The notes: generated by a model from the letters alone, not told the origin. 64,000 nucleotides of DNA from Ceratorhiza oryzae-sativae (GCA_030998015.1 JARWMV010000249.1:372001-436000); one strand, 5' to 3'; counted from the first letter of the stretch, positions 33,973 through 45,242 are shown. Numbers and translations: made by a program.

Positions 33973-34577
33973 TCCCAGTTCATTGCAATCCAATGTATGT
34001 ACTAAAGAGATACAATGTAGGTGGGGTTTTCAAGGTCCAGGAACATACCTGGGTTGTTATATTGGTTTCAAAATGTCATCTCAGAGCTGAAATAGTATCT
34101 GCACACTTCTGACAATATTTTCTGAGCATTAATGTGCTGTGATCTCCATGAAAATGAATTTGCTACACCATATAAGCTACATATTAAGAATCAGCTGACT
34201 TTTGCATGTTTTATGAGGTATTAGCAAAGCAGATGTCATGTGTTTGAAGGTGACTCAAATATTGGCCTCAAGACTCAAAAAGAGAAAAATGCATGCAATT
34301 CATCAGATTTAATTTTGTATGAAACAAGCAACACACCATTTGAAGGCCCTCAGTTGTGCACATCTAATGGTCTATTACACAAGCAAATGTGACAACATCT
34401 GACCATAATCACTTGCAGGAGTCCTGGAGTTCTGGCAAGCTCCTGCATCTGCTGGAATTCCATGTGGAGTCTGGCTCCTGGCATGCTGGAGCTGGAGCCA
34501 GAGCAGGAATCAGAAAAAATGCAAGGAGTCCACCTGCAGGAGGTGGACTCCTGCAAAATTCCTGTGCAGCATCCTGA

Positions 34578-35440
34578 AAGACAGGTTATTACTGACAGAG
34601 ACTCTAGATGGACAGGAGCCTTTTGGGAACACTTAACCTCTTTGGTTGGTATTCAGAGATCACTCACTACAGCCTACCACCCACAAGTTGATGGACAGAG
34701 TGAGATTATGAACCAAACCTTGGAGATTGCCTTAAGAGCTTTTGTCTTTCCTTCAATGGACAATTGGAGTGACCTCCTCAATGATTTTAGCTTCACTTAC
34801 AACACCATGGAGCATACATCTGCAGGATTTACTCCTTCTTATCTTCTTTTAGGATTTGAACCACTTTGCCACTTAGATTTACTTACTTCTACTGGTAAAG
34901 CTTTAGCCAGACCCTCTGTAGAAGACCCTAAGGCTGTGAACTTCAATGAGATGACAAAAGCAGTTTGCTCTCAAGCTCAGGATGCATTGAAATTGGCTCA
35001 GGTTCACATGGAGGATTGATATAACAAGAACCATAGTTATCATGATCTATAGGAAGGAGATTTGGTCATGTTGAATCCACATTCCCTAAACCTACTGAGA
35101 AATCAGAAGGGAAAAGGAAGGAAACTCTAGATGAAGTATGATGGTCCCTTTGAAGTTCTAGAGAAACTTTCAGATGTAACCTATCACATCAAGATTCCAG
35201 TCAGCTACAAGATTCACCCTTTGATTAATATAGCTCATCTGCAACATTATCATAGAGATAAAGATGGTACAGACTGTCCCAAGAAACATCTGAATAGATC
35301 TGACTTTGACAAGGAACCTGAATGGGAAGTGGAAGAGATTCTGGATGAAAAGATGATCAAGAAAGGACAGCAAAAACAGTGTTGATATCTTACAAGATTT
35401 GGGGTTATCCACCTGAATGGGATGAATGATTATCCAGCAG
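34578..35440 (+). pseudogene. gypsy-Z integrase C-terminal half and chromodomain
   Basis: Resumes with the second catalytic Asp (VITDRDSRW) and the Glu (HPQVDGQSEIMNQTLE), then a GPF/Y-like module (KYDGPFEVLEKLSDVTYHIK) and a chromodomain-like end (EWEVEEILDE ... YPPEWDEW in a shifted frame after TGA near 35383). Stops near 35018 and 35050. Confidence 0.8.
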
Positions 35441-35634
35441 CAGTTGACAAATGCTCCCAGGATTCTCAAGGAATGGGAACCTAAGCAACACCTCAAGACA
35501 TCCAAGAAGTCTTCATCCTTTCCTGAAAATCATTCCAAGAACAACACATGATCTCTCTGTTGTTTGTTTACTGACAAAGTCATTTTGTAGACATAAATCG
35601 GCTAGCATTTACCACTGGAAACACCACACTAACC

Positions 35635-36117
35635 ATGGCCTACCTCATTCTCATCATTGCTGTTACTCTCCCAATTGCCCTCATGGTAATTGCCACTCTT
35701 TACTACCTCTACAGTCTAGGAGAAGACTTCCTATGGGTTGCACCTGGACAAAAGGTAGCACTGGAGTACTCCAACCTAGAGCACACCCTCACTGTCACTG
35801 GCAGAGTGGTGATCTCTCTACCATACAAGCTGGTGTACCTCAGCAGGCAGAGAACCCTCTGGACTGTCAAGCCAGCCAACATCCTCTCTATAGCATTGGT
35901 GAGGAATCACAGGCAGTACAGCCCTTACAGGGGTCCAGGAAACAGAGGCATGCCCTCTGAGCTTTTCATCCTGCCAGACCATCCATACTGTAAGTCCAAA
36001 ATCTCTTTACTGGGCTCAATGCTTATGGTACTGGACAGTTCAAATGCAAGGGATGGAGCAACAGCAATACTTAGGATCTTTTCTACAGCTGTAGATAAGA
36101 TTACCCTGGCTTGGTAA
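35635..36117 (+). CDS. Unrecognised single-pass membrane-type ORF after gypsy-Z pol
   Basis: 160 codons from an ATG in good context. Residues 2-28 form a strong hydrophobic segment (LILIIAVTLPIALMVIATLY), followed by a soluble basic domain with no motif I know. It lies about 200 bases downstream of pol, the place where some gypsy elements carry an extra or env-like ORF. It is intact, unlike its surroundings, but may be a chance survival. Confidence 0.4.
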   Translation: MAYLILIIAVTLPIALMVIATLYYLYSLGEDFLWVAPGQKVALEYSNLEHTLTVTGRVVISLPYKLVYLSRQRTLWTVKPANILSIALVRNHRQYSPYRGPGNRGMPSELFILPDHPYCKSKISLLGSMLMVLDSSNARDGATAILRIFSTAVDKITLAW

Positions 36118-36554
36118 GTTACATCTCTCCTGATCATCTTATCAAGTCCACTGATCTATTTAGATCAACCACATCTAGTCCCCATCCAGAAACCTTTGCC
36201 CTTATCTTCTCTTTAAGTCTTGTACCAGAACTTTCTGTAAATGGATTTAAAGTATAAAGTTGTCTGATACCCAAAGCAACCATCAGAATGAGTCACTGAA
36301 AAGTAATCTCAGTTGTCTGCTTGGACTGATTACCAACTGTAAGGTTTAAGGACTATATAAGAAAGATCTGGAAGGATCAGCATGTGATAACTGTACAGAT
36401 AACAGGAGAGCGCACTCTATTTGGCCAGTTACAAGCTTCTCTTAGTTGGAATAAGCTTCCTTTTGGCAACTGGATGTGAAATAAATGCAGTATAAGATTT
36501 TTGTGTTGTCTCTAAGGTACTACAGCTCTATACTGCACAGTTTACCCTCTAAAC
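36118..36554. promoter_or_regulatory. Gap with TATA-like box before the 36.5-kb gene
   Basis: No coding potential seen. GGACTATATAAGAAAG at about 36350 resembles a core promoter and GAAATAAATGC near 36478 a polyadenylation site. Confidence 0.3.
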
Positions 36555-37460
36555 ATGTCTGACTACTTGATTGAACATCCCCAGACTCCCAGCACTCATC
36601 TGGACATTCTACAGCATTGCTTTATGGGCCTTAGATAGGAACACACTAGGGTGCAAGCTAAAAATAGGCAGAATAGGCAACAATCTGGGAGGGATAGGAT
36701 TGAGCCTGCCCCAGATGTGCCACTTCCTGTGTATCCAAATCCAGCACCCTCTCCCCTCTATCCTCTGCTTCTAACTTACCCATTGGAAGCTCCCAGTCAA
36801 GGCCCTCATTTCAAGATTGGATGGCCAACTCCCCCTTCTCCAGGGTTGGAGCCAACCCCATTTGATCTGGTTTTGATGCATGGATGGGGCAGGAGGGATG
36901 AAAGGGCTGTGCCTCCTCCAAGGAGCATAAGCCCTGTTGACTATGAGGAATTCCTGGAGTGGATGGGCTGGTAAGTTCTTGACTTTGATTGAGTCAAGGT
37001 CTAAAGCTGATCTGTTTAGGGATTATGGACATTGGCCCCATGAGGCTTCCAGAGAGCCTTCCATATGCTCTGAAGAGCCTAGTGATGAGGGATATGACTC
37101 TGTAGAGGAGCTTCCCAAATATCAGTGAGTTCACTTCCTTTGAGTCAAGATCCAAAGTTGACTTGTTTAGACTTGCTTACCCTCCTTCCCCTTCTCCTGA
37201 ATACCAGCCAGAAATGCCCTCTAACTCATTTTCTGATGGAACTGAGTCATCTGGTGACCTTCTGGTCATGGATTTGGCCTTAGAAAGTAGGGTACAGGAG
37301 CTGAATAGGGAACTGGTGGAAGAAGTTTGAAATATCAGAGCTGCTCAAAGATGTCTAAGGGATATCTTGGATTCAGATGACCTGTACTAGTTTAGTTCAC
37401 TTGGAATTCATGGCATTGTCCCCCACTTCCACCTGTGTGATCTTAAGGGATAATCCTTTG
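36555..37460 (+). pseudogene. Unrecognised spliced gene with in-frame stops
   Basis: ATG 36555 opens a Pro-rich protein. An in-frame TAG falls after residue 27 (CTTAGATAG), then the same frame continues to the first GT at 36971. Two introns join in frame: 36971-37019 (GTAAGT...TTTAG) and 37125-37170 (GTGAGT...TTTAG). Exon 3 has a coiled-coil-like stretch (LALESRVQELNRELVEEV) followed by TGA and TAG stops where Trp and Gln codons would fit. Family unknown. The two introns share a 29-base 3' half, discussed under findings. Confidence 0.5.
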
Positions 37461-37489
37461 ATTTCAAGGAGCAAACTAAGGGTGTCTCT

Positions 37490-37502
37490 TAGCTATAAAG
37501 GC
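37490..37502 (+). promoter_or_regulatory. TATA-like box (CTATAAAGG) before the 37.6-kb ORF
   Basis: Lies about 105 bases upstream of ATG 37601, with a pyrimidine-rich leader between. Suggestive only. Confidence 0.3.
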
Positions 37503-37600
37503 AGCCCTTGAGAGCCCTCTCTCCTCAGTGGTTCAACACCCTCCAGCTCTACAGTTCTACTACTCTTTTATCTTCATATCCTCATCTTCTTTCCACCATG

Positions 37601-38073
37601 CAGACTCCTCCCTCTATGTTGAATGATGTCCAGATTTTGGCCAGCATCAACTCAATCCTGTCCTGCAAGCACTTCCATGTGTTTGCTAGTGTCATGCATC
37701 AGGGGGAGAGTAAGCTCTTCAGTGGCCCATCCATCCTTGAGTGCAAGTTCAGGGAGGGCATTGAAGTACAGCCAGTGTTGGTCAGATCTGGTATAAGGAT
37801 GGCTGGTACCTGAATGACCAAATCATTCATACTCTTACTGATGCTCTATTGCAAGTGCACAACTGTGTTGCCACATTCTGCAATGATGGAGGCCTTAAGA
37901 AGGCTGAGGCTTTAAACTGCTTTGGAGTGGGCTCACCTCTGTATGTACAACTTAGGGTGGCAAATATTGCTTACCCTCTAGAGCCAGAAGAGGGGTTTCA
38001 TATCCAGGACTTGCATGAGCCTTTTGATTCCTTCCCTGACCTGATCTACACAGTAGTTTGTCTCCAAATCTGA
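37601..38073 (+). pseudogene. Unrecognised ORF, one frameshift
   Basis: Open from ATG 37601 (MQTPPSMLNDVQILASINSI) to about 37770, then continues one frame over (GQIWYKDGWYLNDQIIHTLT ... CVATFCNDGGLKKAEAL) to TGA 38071. It looks like a real, regular protein with Cys and aromatic residues but I do not recognise it. The related-looking ORF at 40879-41385 may be its continuation beyond inserted repeats. Confidence 0.45.
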
Positions 38074-39194
38074 GGCAATCACATGCTGTGTGCCTTGAAC
38101 CATCTGGCTTGCTCTAGGTAGAGATGTTGCCTGAGAAACCCACAGCTGGTATACCAGCATTCTGCAGGTAAAAATACCCACAAATACCCACTGCAGGGTG
38201 CAGGTGCAGGTGCAGGTATGGCCCAAAACCTGCAGGTAACCAGGCAGGTAACCAGTGGTAACCCACAAACAAGTGTCACCATACCCACAGATACCTGTGC
38301 AGCAAGAGCAGTGAGAATGGCTGCAAGAGCAGAATGAGGTAACACAAAAGGTCGCCACAATTTTTGGTAAATAGCACCATTAAATAGAGTGAAAATCTAG
38401 CTTTCTAACCATATATAACACATAGCCAATGAAAAATTACTAAGGGAGGATGGCAAGCAAACACGTTTGGAAAGTAATCCCCCCCAAAGTGCAGACTAGT
38501 GGCCACTTTCAAAACTCACCAAATACTTAATATATATATATCACTAGATGCGCATGAGTTAGGAGAGCTCGAATATACTCGTTTCAGCTTCATAGCATTA
38601 CTGTAGCATAAGTTATAGGGGAAATACAGGGCGGAAACCCCTGACAGTCCAAAAACTACTAGTGAATTCCACTGTGCAAATGCTGCTCCCTTGTACTAGA
38701 TAGATGTGATAGGTATAAGAGATGCTACCTACAAAATTTCGGCTCATTTGGACAAGATTTAGAGGGTGAAACAGGGGAAACATACCCCTTAGTACCGAAA
38801 GTACAGCCAAATCCCCTCTCCAGCATGTCTGAGGGAGTTTGAAGGTTTTCTGATGATCCAGATGGACTCAGAGCACCTTATTACTGTAGTAGAGTGACCT
38901 GTCATACTCATCTACATGTCCATTTGGTGAGTTTGCTTGTCCTGACCTGGGGGAACTGGGCATCAGCTGGAAATCATGGGAGAGGGAGTGAGTTCACCTA
39001 CATGGGACATAGTTATGAGCACAATGCTGTATTATATGGGGGTTTTCTAACACTCTGAGTCCACTGGAACCATTATATTTGCTTGTAAATGCCTCCTTGA
39101 TGTTGAAATCAGGGCTGCACAGATTTGGCAATTATTTTCTAGGACAAAAGCCTTGTGATCTCATGACTGAGATTTTTCCCACATGTGATACATA
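38074..39194. repeat. Unassigned repeat region with GCAGGT-rich satellite-like stretch
   Basis: 38160-38300 contains GGTGCAGGTGCAGGTGCAGG and several CAGGTAACC copies; a matching GGTGCAGGTGCAGGTA occurs at 40760, on the far side of the palindromic element. 38350-38820 holds no recognisable gene. 38820-39100 has a weak plus-strand open stretch. Probably an older insertion into the unknown gene. Confidence 0.4.
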
Positions 39195-40640
39195 CAGTGG
39201 GCCACAAATCAAATGGGACATGTGACCATCTGACAGAGAATCATCTGTAAAAGATGAAGGATAGGCAATATCAGACACATGTATTAGTAGAATATATAGC
39301 TATATGCCATATGATTTCCCTGGCAAATTTTCAGGACAACAGCATGACTCTATGGCAAGATAACTTTTGGAGAAATTTTTGGCTGTCCCATTTGATTTGA
39401 CAATTTGTACCTGCATACTCATGCTGGGTAAAAACAGGCTAGCCTGCTCATTTCCTGGTCAATTTATCTAAAAAGAAATATGCCAGGCATCTTTTAAACA
39501 CTGTAAGAGTATGTTTTCAGAGTTTCAGCAAGTTGGGATGCACTATTAGAAAGTTATAGGCTGTTGAAGATGCTAGGTTTGCATGCTCTCCCACCCCTTG
39601 TTTCACACTGATTTAGGCAGTTCATCTAATACAAATGACATTAAGACATTCAATGATCATTTATAAGCTCTAAATGCATGAATGAAACCAGCTAAGAGGC
39701 ACATACAGGAGTGGAAGTAGCTGGGATACATTTCCATGCATACACCCAATGGAATAAACCAGTCATGCTGAGGGCAGGAGTTCAGCTGGAAGTCTAAAAG
39801 CTACATAGATTATAGTACCCCTGGGAGGGAATCTTTGTTCTAAGTTTCAAGGGGACAGGGTAAAGACAAGGAAAGTTACAGACCATGCAGTGCAAATTGT
39901 CTCCAATCTCATAGTAAATCTGATCAAAAAGTCCAATTTTTGTACTGCATGGTCTGTAACTTTCCTTGTCTTTACCCTGTCCCCTTGAAACTTAGAACAA
40001 AGATTCCCTCCCAGGGGTACTATAATCTATGTAGCTTTTAGACTTCCAGCTGAACTCCTGCCCTCAGCATGACTGGTTTATTCCATTGGGTGTATGCATG
40101 GAAATGTATCCCAGCTACTTCCACTCCTGTATGTGCCTCTTAGCTGGTTTCATTCATGCATTTAGAGCTTATAAATGATCATTGAATGTCTTAATGTCAT
40201 TTGTATTAGATGAACTGCCTAAATCAGTGTGAAACAAGGGGTGGGAGAGCATGCAAACCTAGCATCTTCAACAGCCTACGACTTTCTAATAGTGCATCCC
40301 AACTTGCTGAAACTCTGAAAACATACTCTTACAGTGTTTAAAAGATGCCTGGCATATTTCTTTTTAGATAAATTGACCAGGAAATGAGCAGGCTAGCCTG
40401 TTTTTACCCAGCATGAGTATGCAGGTACAAATTGTCAAATCAAATGGGACAGCCAAAAATTTCTCCAAAAATTATCTTGCCATAGAGTCATGCTGTTGTC
40501 CTGAAAATTTGCCAGGGAAATCATATGGCATATAGTTATATATTCTACTAATACATGTGTCTGATATTGCCTATCCTTCATCTTTTACAGATGATTCTCT
40601 GTCAGATGGTCACATGTCCCATTTGATTTGTGGTCCACTG
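39195..40640. mobile_element. Giant palindromic Tc1/mariner-type element (697-bp inverted arms, 52-bp spacer)
   Basis: Arms 39195-39891 and 39944-40640 are almost perfect inverted repeats (a handful of mismatches seen) around a 52-base spacer. Ends are CAGTGGGCCACAAATCAAAT and its complement, flanked by TA on both sides (39193-39194, 40641-40642), as for Tc1/mariner insertions. No transposase or long ORF inside. Confidence 0.9.
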
Positions 40641-40878
40641 TATATGGTTGAAAAGCTGTGAATCATGCACATTTTATGAGCACATAAGCTAACAGTTGTG
40701 ATGAGTTTTGCAAAAGTGTCCCCCTTTTCATGGATTCACCTCCACACTGTTTGGAGGCACAGGTGCAGGTGCAGGTAGGGGACTTAGGGCACCAGTTACT
40801 GGCTGTGGGTGTGGGTAACTGGCAAGTTAATCACCCAACATCTCTAGCTCTAGGGGGCTTGTTCCAGATGAGGGACAC

Positions 40879-41385
40879 TTGCTGGAGCTTCCTCCTGTGC
40901 CCTGTGGGATTCTGGCATTTTCCCAGTGCACCTGGGATAAATATTTGCTGGAACACCCTTATGGGAACTGGGAGTTGCCTGCAGATGATGGAGTCCCTGC
41001 TGTTTGGGGAAACATTGTAGTAGGTGCCTCCAAGCTCATGCTTTCTTCATTGCTGACTCTTAATTAGCACTACCTGGTGGCCCTATCAGAGGAATATTCT
41101 CATAGGGCAGCTAAGGCTAAATATGAAGAATGGTGGGCAGGGCAGAAAGATAAGAAGCTTAATGCTTGTCTTAGAGCTTTCTTTGAGGATAAAGCCTCTG
41201 AGACTGCAGAACCTTCATTGAGCCCTGAGGCATCTCTTAGCAATGAAGGGTCAGATTCTGAGACTCTCAGTGGCTCCTGCCCTCCTTCACCTCCCAGCAC
41301 TCCTGAAACTTGTCCTAACAACAAAGGAAAGGAAAGGGAGCACATTTACATCAGCTCTCATGGTGAGGGATATGATCCTCTCTAA
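40879..41385 (+). pseudogene. Unrecognised ORF pair upstream of LTR D
   Basis: 40879-41067 (aromatic, Pro-containing, GILAFSQCTWDKYLLEHPYG) ends at TAA; after one stop the same protein appears to continue at 41077-41385 with a charged helix (AKAKYEEWWAGQKDKKLNAC) and a Ser/Pro-rich acidic end. It stops 28 bases before a G-run that borders LTR D. Family unknown. Confidence 0.4.
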
Positions 41386-41403
41386 TGTGAGTGGACATAA
41401 CAG

Positions 41404-41416
41404 ACTGGGGGGGCTA
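41404..41416 (+). other. Polypurine-like tract before LTR D
   Basis: ACTGGGGGGGCTA ends exactly at the LTR start, as at a 3' LTR. It suggests that LTR D is, or derives from, the 3' LTR of a once-complete element rather than a solo LTR. Confidence 0.4.
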
Positions 41417-43332
41417 TGTTATGGATTACTAACATTTTCTATTATTTTAGTCTGCTCTGCCAACCTCAATTGATGCCTCTGTAATTCAATTGTGAAATAC
41501 TTGAATTTGTATGTGCCTCAATTTTATTATTTTGTGTTCCATTAAATAGTGCAAATTTCCTGCTCTCCAACACATATTTTATTAAGTGTTTACAATAAGA
41601 TCTCAGAGAGATATGGAGGTTGTGATATTTCCTCTTATCAGGAATTATTGATTACAACATTGCACCACTTGCATCTCAGCAACTGCTTATGCTATCAAAG
41701 TAACCTTATACTCTATCAATAGCTAATCTTCAGTGGTATCTGCTGCCCAAAGATTGTTGTGATCCACCAGATCCTTGCACCACAATGGTCTGAAGATCAT
41801 TAGAATCTTACTGGACCATCAATCAAGATCTAATGACTCCAGTGAGTCAGGAGAGCCTTCCAAATTGATTCAGAAGCTTCTCTGACTCACTTTATGACTC
41901 ACTGAGATGTAGTCTCTGTTCATTACATGTATATTCTATGATAATATATCTACAAGCCAATAGCAGGTCTCAGATGCATCAATACCTTCAATCTACACCC
42001 TGTCTTTACTCTCTTATCCTATACTGGGCTAGGGTGTACCCCAAGTATAGCAGTACCCTCTTTTGATGATCGCACTGGCATGCATGTATCTATTTGGCTC
42101 TGGAATGCCCTCCTCAGGGTATAAAAGGACCTCCTCTGAGGCCCTTCCAGACCACCTTCCCTCCTCTACTCAACCCAGACTGGTTATTGGTTTCTTTTCT
42201 CTTTCTATTTCTCTTGTCTGTGTGTGATTTCTTGTATAACTAGTACTGAGGAATATAGTACCATATTAGTTATATACTGTCTGATTCATTGTATCTTATA
42301 TACAGAGATATATAAGGATACAATATTGCCTGATTGAGCATGACATTAAGTACCAGCTATTAGAGGAAATCTAAGTACCTGTTGCTGAGGAAGTACATGC
42401 ATTAGGCAGCCCACCATCTATCCAATAAGCTATTGCTTAAGTCTAGTACTAAGATCAGTATCAGTTAGTCCCAGCATGTCATAGCCTAGACCATGACACA
42501 AATTTATTTCAAATTTTTATAAATTTATTTCACATTTTTCTCCATTTTATTTTATATACTTTTTGGCCAAGTCATGGATATTAGGATATATGCATAGATT
42601 TACTTACATAAGGAAGTCATGTGACCTTGTTGTTGTTTGACCCTTGTTTGTATCTCCCAGAAATGTCTTTCTCTGATGGCATGTCATTAGCACCCTGGTT
42701 ACCATCATACCATAGTTACTGTTGTCATTGTACCATAGTTACAGATTGTACCATTGTTGCTACTTCTTATTTGTCCTTGGATTTGATATGTACAGCCTTG
42801 GACATGAGTATAAAAGGGAGAGTCTGAGAGCCTAAAGCCTCAGAACTTGACCTCCTGTTGATATCCCCTCTACCTGTGTGGTTACCAAGTCTAGCAGTAC
42901 TTGCCCAGTCCTCTTTAGGACAAGCACACCTCTGAACCCCCTCTGTGTGTTGTTGCACTCCATCCCCTCACTGCACATCCATCCTTAGATGTTGTGGTTT
43001 GACCTTCAGCTGTTATAGCCTATAGGTCTGCCTTCACCTCACAAGCATTAGGCATTGTTGTTCAGGTTGTTGGCTCTGACACAGTGACTAGGGCTGAACT
43101 ACATTTAAGATATCTAAGGGAACCTGACCATAGTAGTCTTGCCCTTTATACCTATAAATTAGTCAGTTTACACTGTGAAAGATTAAGACTACCTTGAGTG
43201 TTACTTGATCACATTGCAACTACTTTGAGCCTTCTTACTCTAGTCTAAGAAGTATTGAGTACAATTAGTGTATACTAACATATCTACATTCACTTAAGCT
43301 CCAGGTATTTGAGTGTACCCTGACCTGTAACA
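41417..43332 (+). repeat. LTR D of the 1.31-kb family, split by another LTR
   Basis: TGTTATGGATTAC...CCTGTAACA, about 1306 bp once the inserted LTR and its duplication (42477-43086) are removed. Outer flanks do not match each other. CpG sites present in copies A and E are mostly lost. Confidence 0.85.
42477..43081 (+). mobile_element. Solo LTR F1 inside LTR D
   Basis: 605 bp, TGTCATAGCCTAG...GGCTCTGACA. Flanks read CAGCA (42472-42476) and CAGTG (43082-43086); both derive from CAGCG by a single CpG transition, and LTR E has AGCGACTAGGG at the matching place. Relative of LTR F2. Confidence 0.85.
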
Positions 43333-43566
43333 GAACCAGACCCTGCACTACCTGTGGTAACCCCTGAAGGAGAAGAGGAGCACAAAGTAGAGGAAATTTC
43401 AGACCTGTGACACAAGGGTAGAAGAATGGAATATTATGGCAAATGGAAAGGCTATGGAGCAGAAGAAAACAGCTGGCAACCCAAAGCCCATCTCAAAAAC
43501 ACTCCAGAAAAGTAGCAGAATTCCACCAGTCTCATCCAAACACACCTGGGCCTTAATGGGGGGAAG
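43333..43566 (+). pseudogene. gypsy-F pol C-terminus (chromodomain) and polypurine tract
   Basis: Encodes a chromodomain-type tail (EYYGKWKGYGAEENSWQPKA, after a TGA near 43410) and ends with TTAATGGGGGGAAG directly before LTR F2. All upstream parts of the element are gone; it abuts LTR D. Confidence 0.7.
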
Positions 43567-44076
43567 TGTCATGGCCTAGACCATGAGCACAGTTTTATTC
43601 TGATTTTATATTTTTTTTTATCTCTATCTCTTGGTTTTTGGACAAGTCCTGTTTATTCAGATATATGCATAGAATTATTGACTGAGTCACATCAACTTGT
43701 TGTTGTTGACCACTGTTGATGTATTCTGGAATATTCTGTTGACATGGCACCACTTTCATAGATTGTAAAATTCTGTATTTCATATGTACTGCCTCTCTAT
43801 GAATATATAAGGGAGAGTCTGAGAGCCTTAAGCCCCAGAACTTGACCCCCTGTTGATATCCCCCCTACCTGTGTGGCCACCAAGCCTAGCAGCCCCTGCC
43901 CAGACCTCTTTAGGTCAAGCACACCTCTCACACCTGCCTGCATGTCATTGTATCCTACCCCTTCACTGTGCATCCCCTTCTAGATGTTGCAGTTAGACCT
44001 TTGGCTGTTATAGCCTATAGGTCTGCCTTCACCTCACAAGTGTTAGGCCTCATTGTTCAGGTTGTTGGCTCTGGCA
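43567..44076 (+). repeat. LTR F2 (3' LTR of gypsy-F)
   Basis: TGTCATGGCCTAGACC...GGCTCTGGCA, about 510 bp, preceded by a polypurine tract. It truncates the Tc1-c fragment. Confidence 0.75.
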
Positions 44077-44904
44077 TAGCATGGATCATAGGCCTGTCCT
44101 GGACATTGCCAAATACATTCAAGCCCATCCAATGAAAAAATATTGAATTTTGATTCATCTGAGAAGACAACTTGAGCCCACTCATGAGTGTCCCAAGATA
44201 AATGCTCCACAGACCAGGCATGACAGGCTAGTCTCTGCTTTTTTGTTAGTGAAGGAACATGCTGGTGCTGGCAGGCCATGAGCCTAAGCTCTCAGAGATG
44301 GCTGCAAATTGTTTCAGGATGGATGTGGGGAAAATACTGCCACTGCAGCTCAGCAGCATCGCCATGGCAGAGTTTGGCAATACTGATGATGGCATACCAA
44401 TCATCTCTAGCAGTCATCCTGTGTGGGCAACCAGTACAAAGGGCTGTGGGATATGTGGCATGTGGTTTGAGGTAGTGATGATAGATTCCCTTAACAGGTC
44501 TGCAGTCAACACTGACCACATGAGCAATGAATGACACTGCTTGCAATCCTAAGATTCTTCATAGTTAGAATTTGGGACTTTTGTCCATCAGTAGTGTAAA
44601 TGGCCATGGCTAGGATAGTTATTGAGGGTAGGGCAAGGGGTTATCTGTGGTTACATGTGCAGGAAGATTCAAGAAGTATCAGGTGTATGCAGCCTGCATA
44701 AGTCTTGTCCCAAACACTTGCAAGCAAAGCCACAGCTGCAACCATTCACATTTCAACAATTTACTGTAAAATATATTTCTGTATACCTGAGATCCAACAC
44801 TACATACTATATTACTACACCCAAGGGATATATACAACCTTTCACAAGCAATCAAGTTGGTGAGCACTTTTGGTCATGTGGGACACAACTTATGTGAGCC
44901 AGTG
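44077..44904 (-). mobile_element. Tc1-like fragment (Tc1-c)
   Basis: Minus strand. The terminal repeat CACTGGCTCACATAAG begins at 44904 next to TA. A decayed transposase reads down to 44077, with helix-turn-helix-like sequence and FSDESKFNIFSLDG, the first catalytic Asp region. The rest is removed by LTR F2. Confidence 0.7.
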
Positions 44905-45174
44905 TATGTCATTGTCATTGCCTTTACCCCTCTCATCACTGTTGTCACCAAGCCATCAAGACTTTCCCATCTCCCTTTTCTTATGTCTTCCTAAGTAGGA
45001 GCTATGTTGGTTGTGGTGTCTATTGCTATCTATTATGTGTCATATTCTACAGTGTGTGGTCAAGGTCCCTTTGGTTGACAAGATAAAGCAGGCTGAGGCC
45101 CTCAGGCTTGCTTTCCCTTTACTATATATGCCACAGGGTAAGGATGTGATGCTACAATGCCAGAATATCAGCAT
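44905..45174 (+). repeat. Decayed relative of the Rep-chromovirus LTR, left part
   Basis: GGTTGACAAGATAAAGCAGG...CTTGCTTT and a following TATATATGCC match the chromovirus LTR (10747-10800) with CpG losses. It is split by Tc1-b and continues at 47776. Confidence 0.6.
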
Positions 45175-45242
45175 TACTAGCTGATTAAAAAAGTATTGCA
45201 AAAAATATCACATGCCTTGATCACACCCCTATCCCTTCCTAT

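Larger units (their letters stand above)
31559..34577. mobile_element. hAT-like DNA transposon, non-autonomous, interrupting gypsy-Z integrase
   Basis: 3.0-kb insertion flanked by the 8-bp duplication AAGACAGG (31551-31558, 34578-34585). Terminal inverted ends are TAAGGGTGCTG and, reversed, TCAGGATGCTG (9 of 11 match). 8-bp duplications and short terminal repeats are the hAT hallmark. Internal sequence near both ends is CTGCAG/TCCTGCA-rich. I see no hAT transposase; the only transposase belongs to the nested Tc1 element. 31830-32388 and 33973-34370 hold no gene I can support. Confidence 0.7.

Noticed and set aside
38165..38300. GGTGCAGGTGCAGG run as a minisatellite or CRISPR-like array.
   Set aside because: Only three irregular short units; no regular repeat-spacer spacing. 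CRISPR arrays are not expected in a fungal nucleus.
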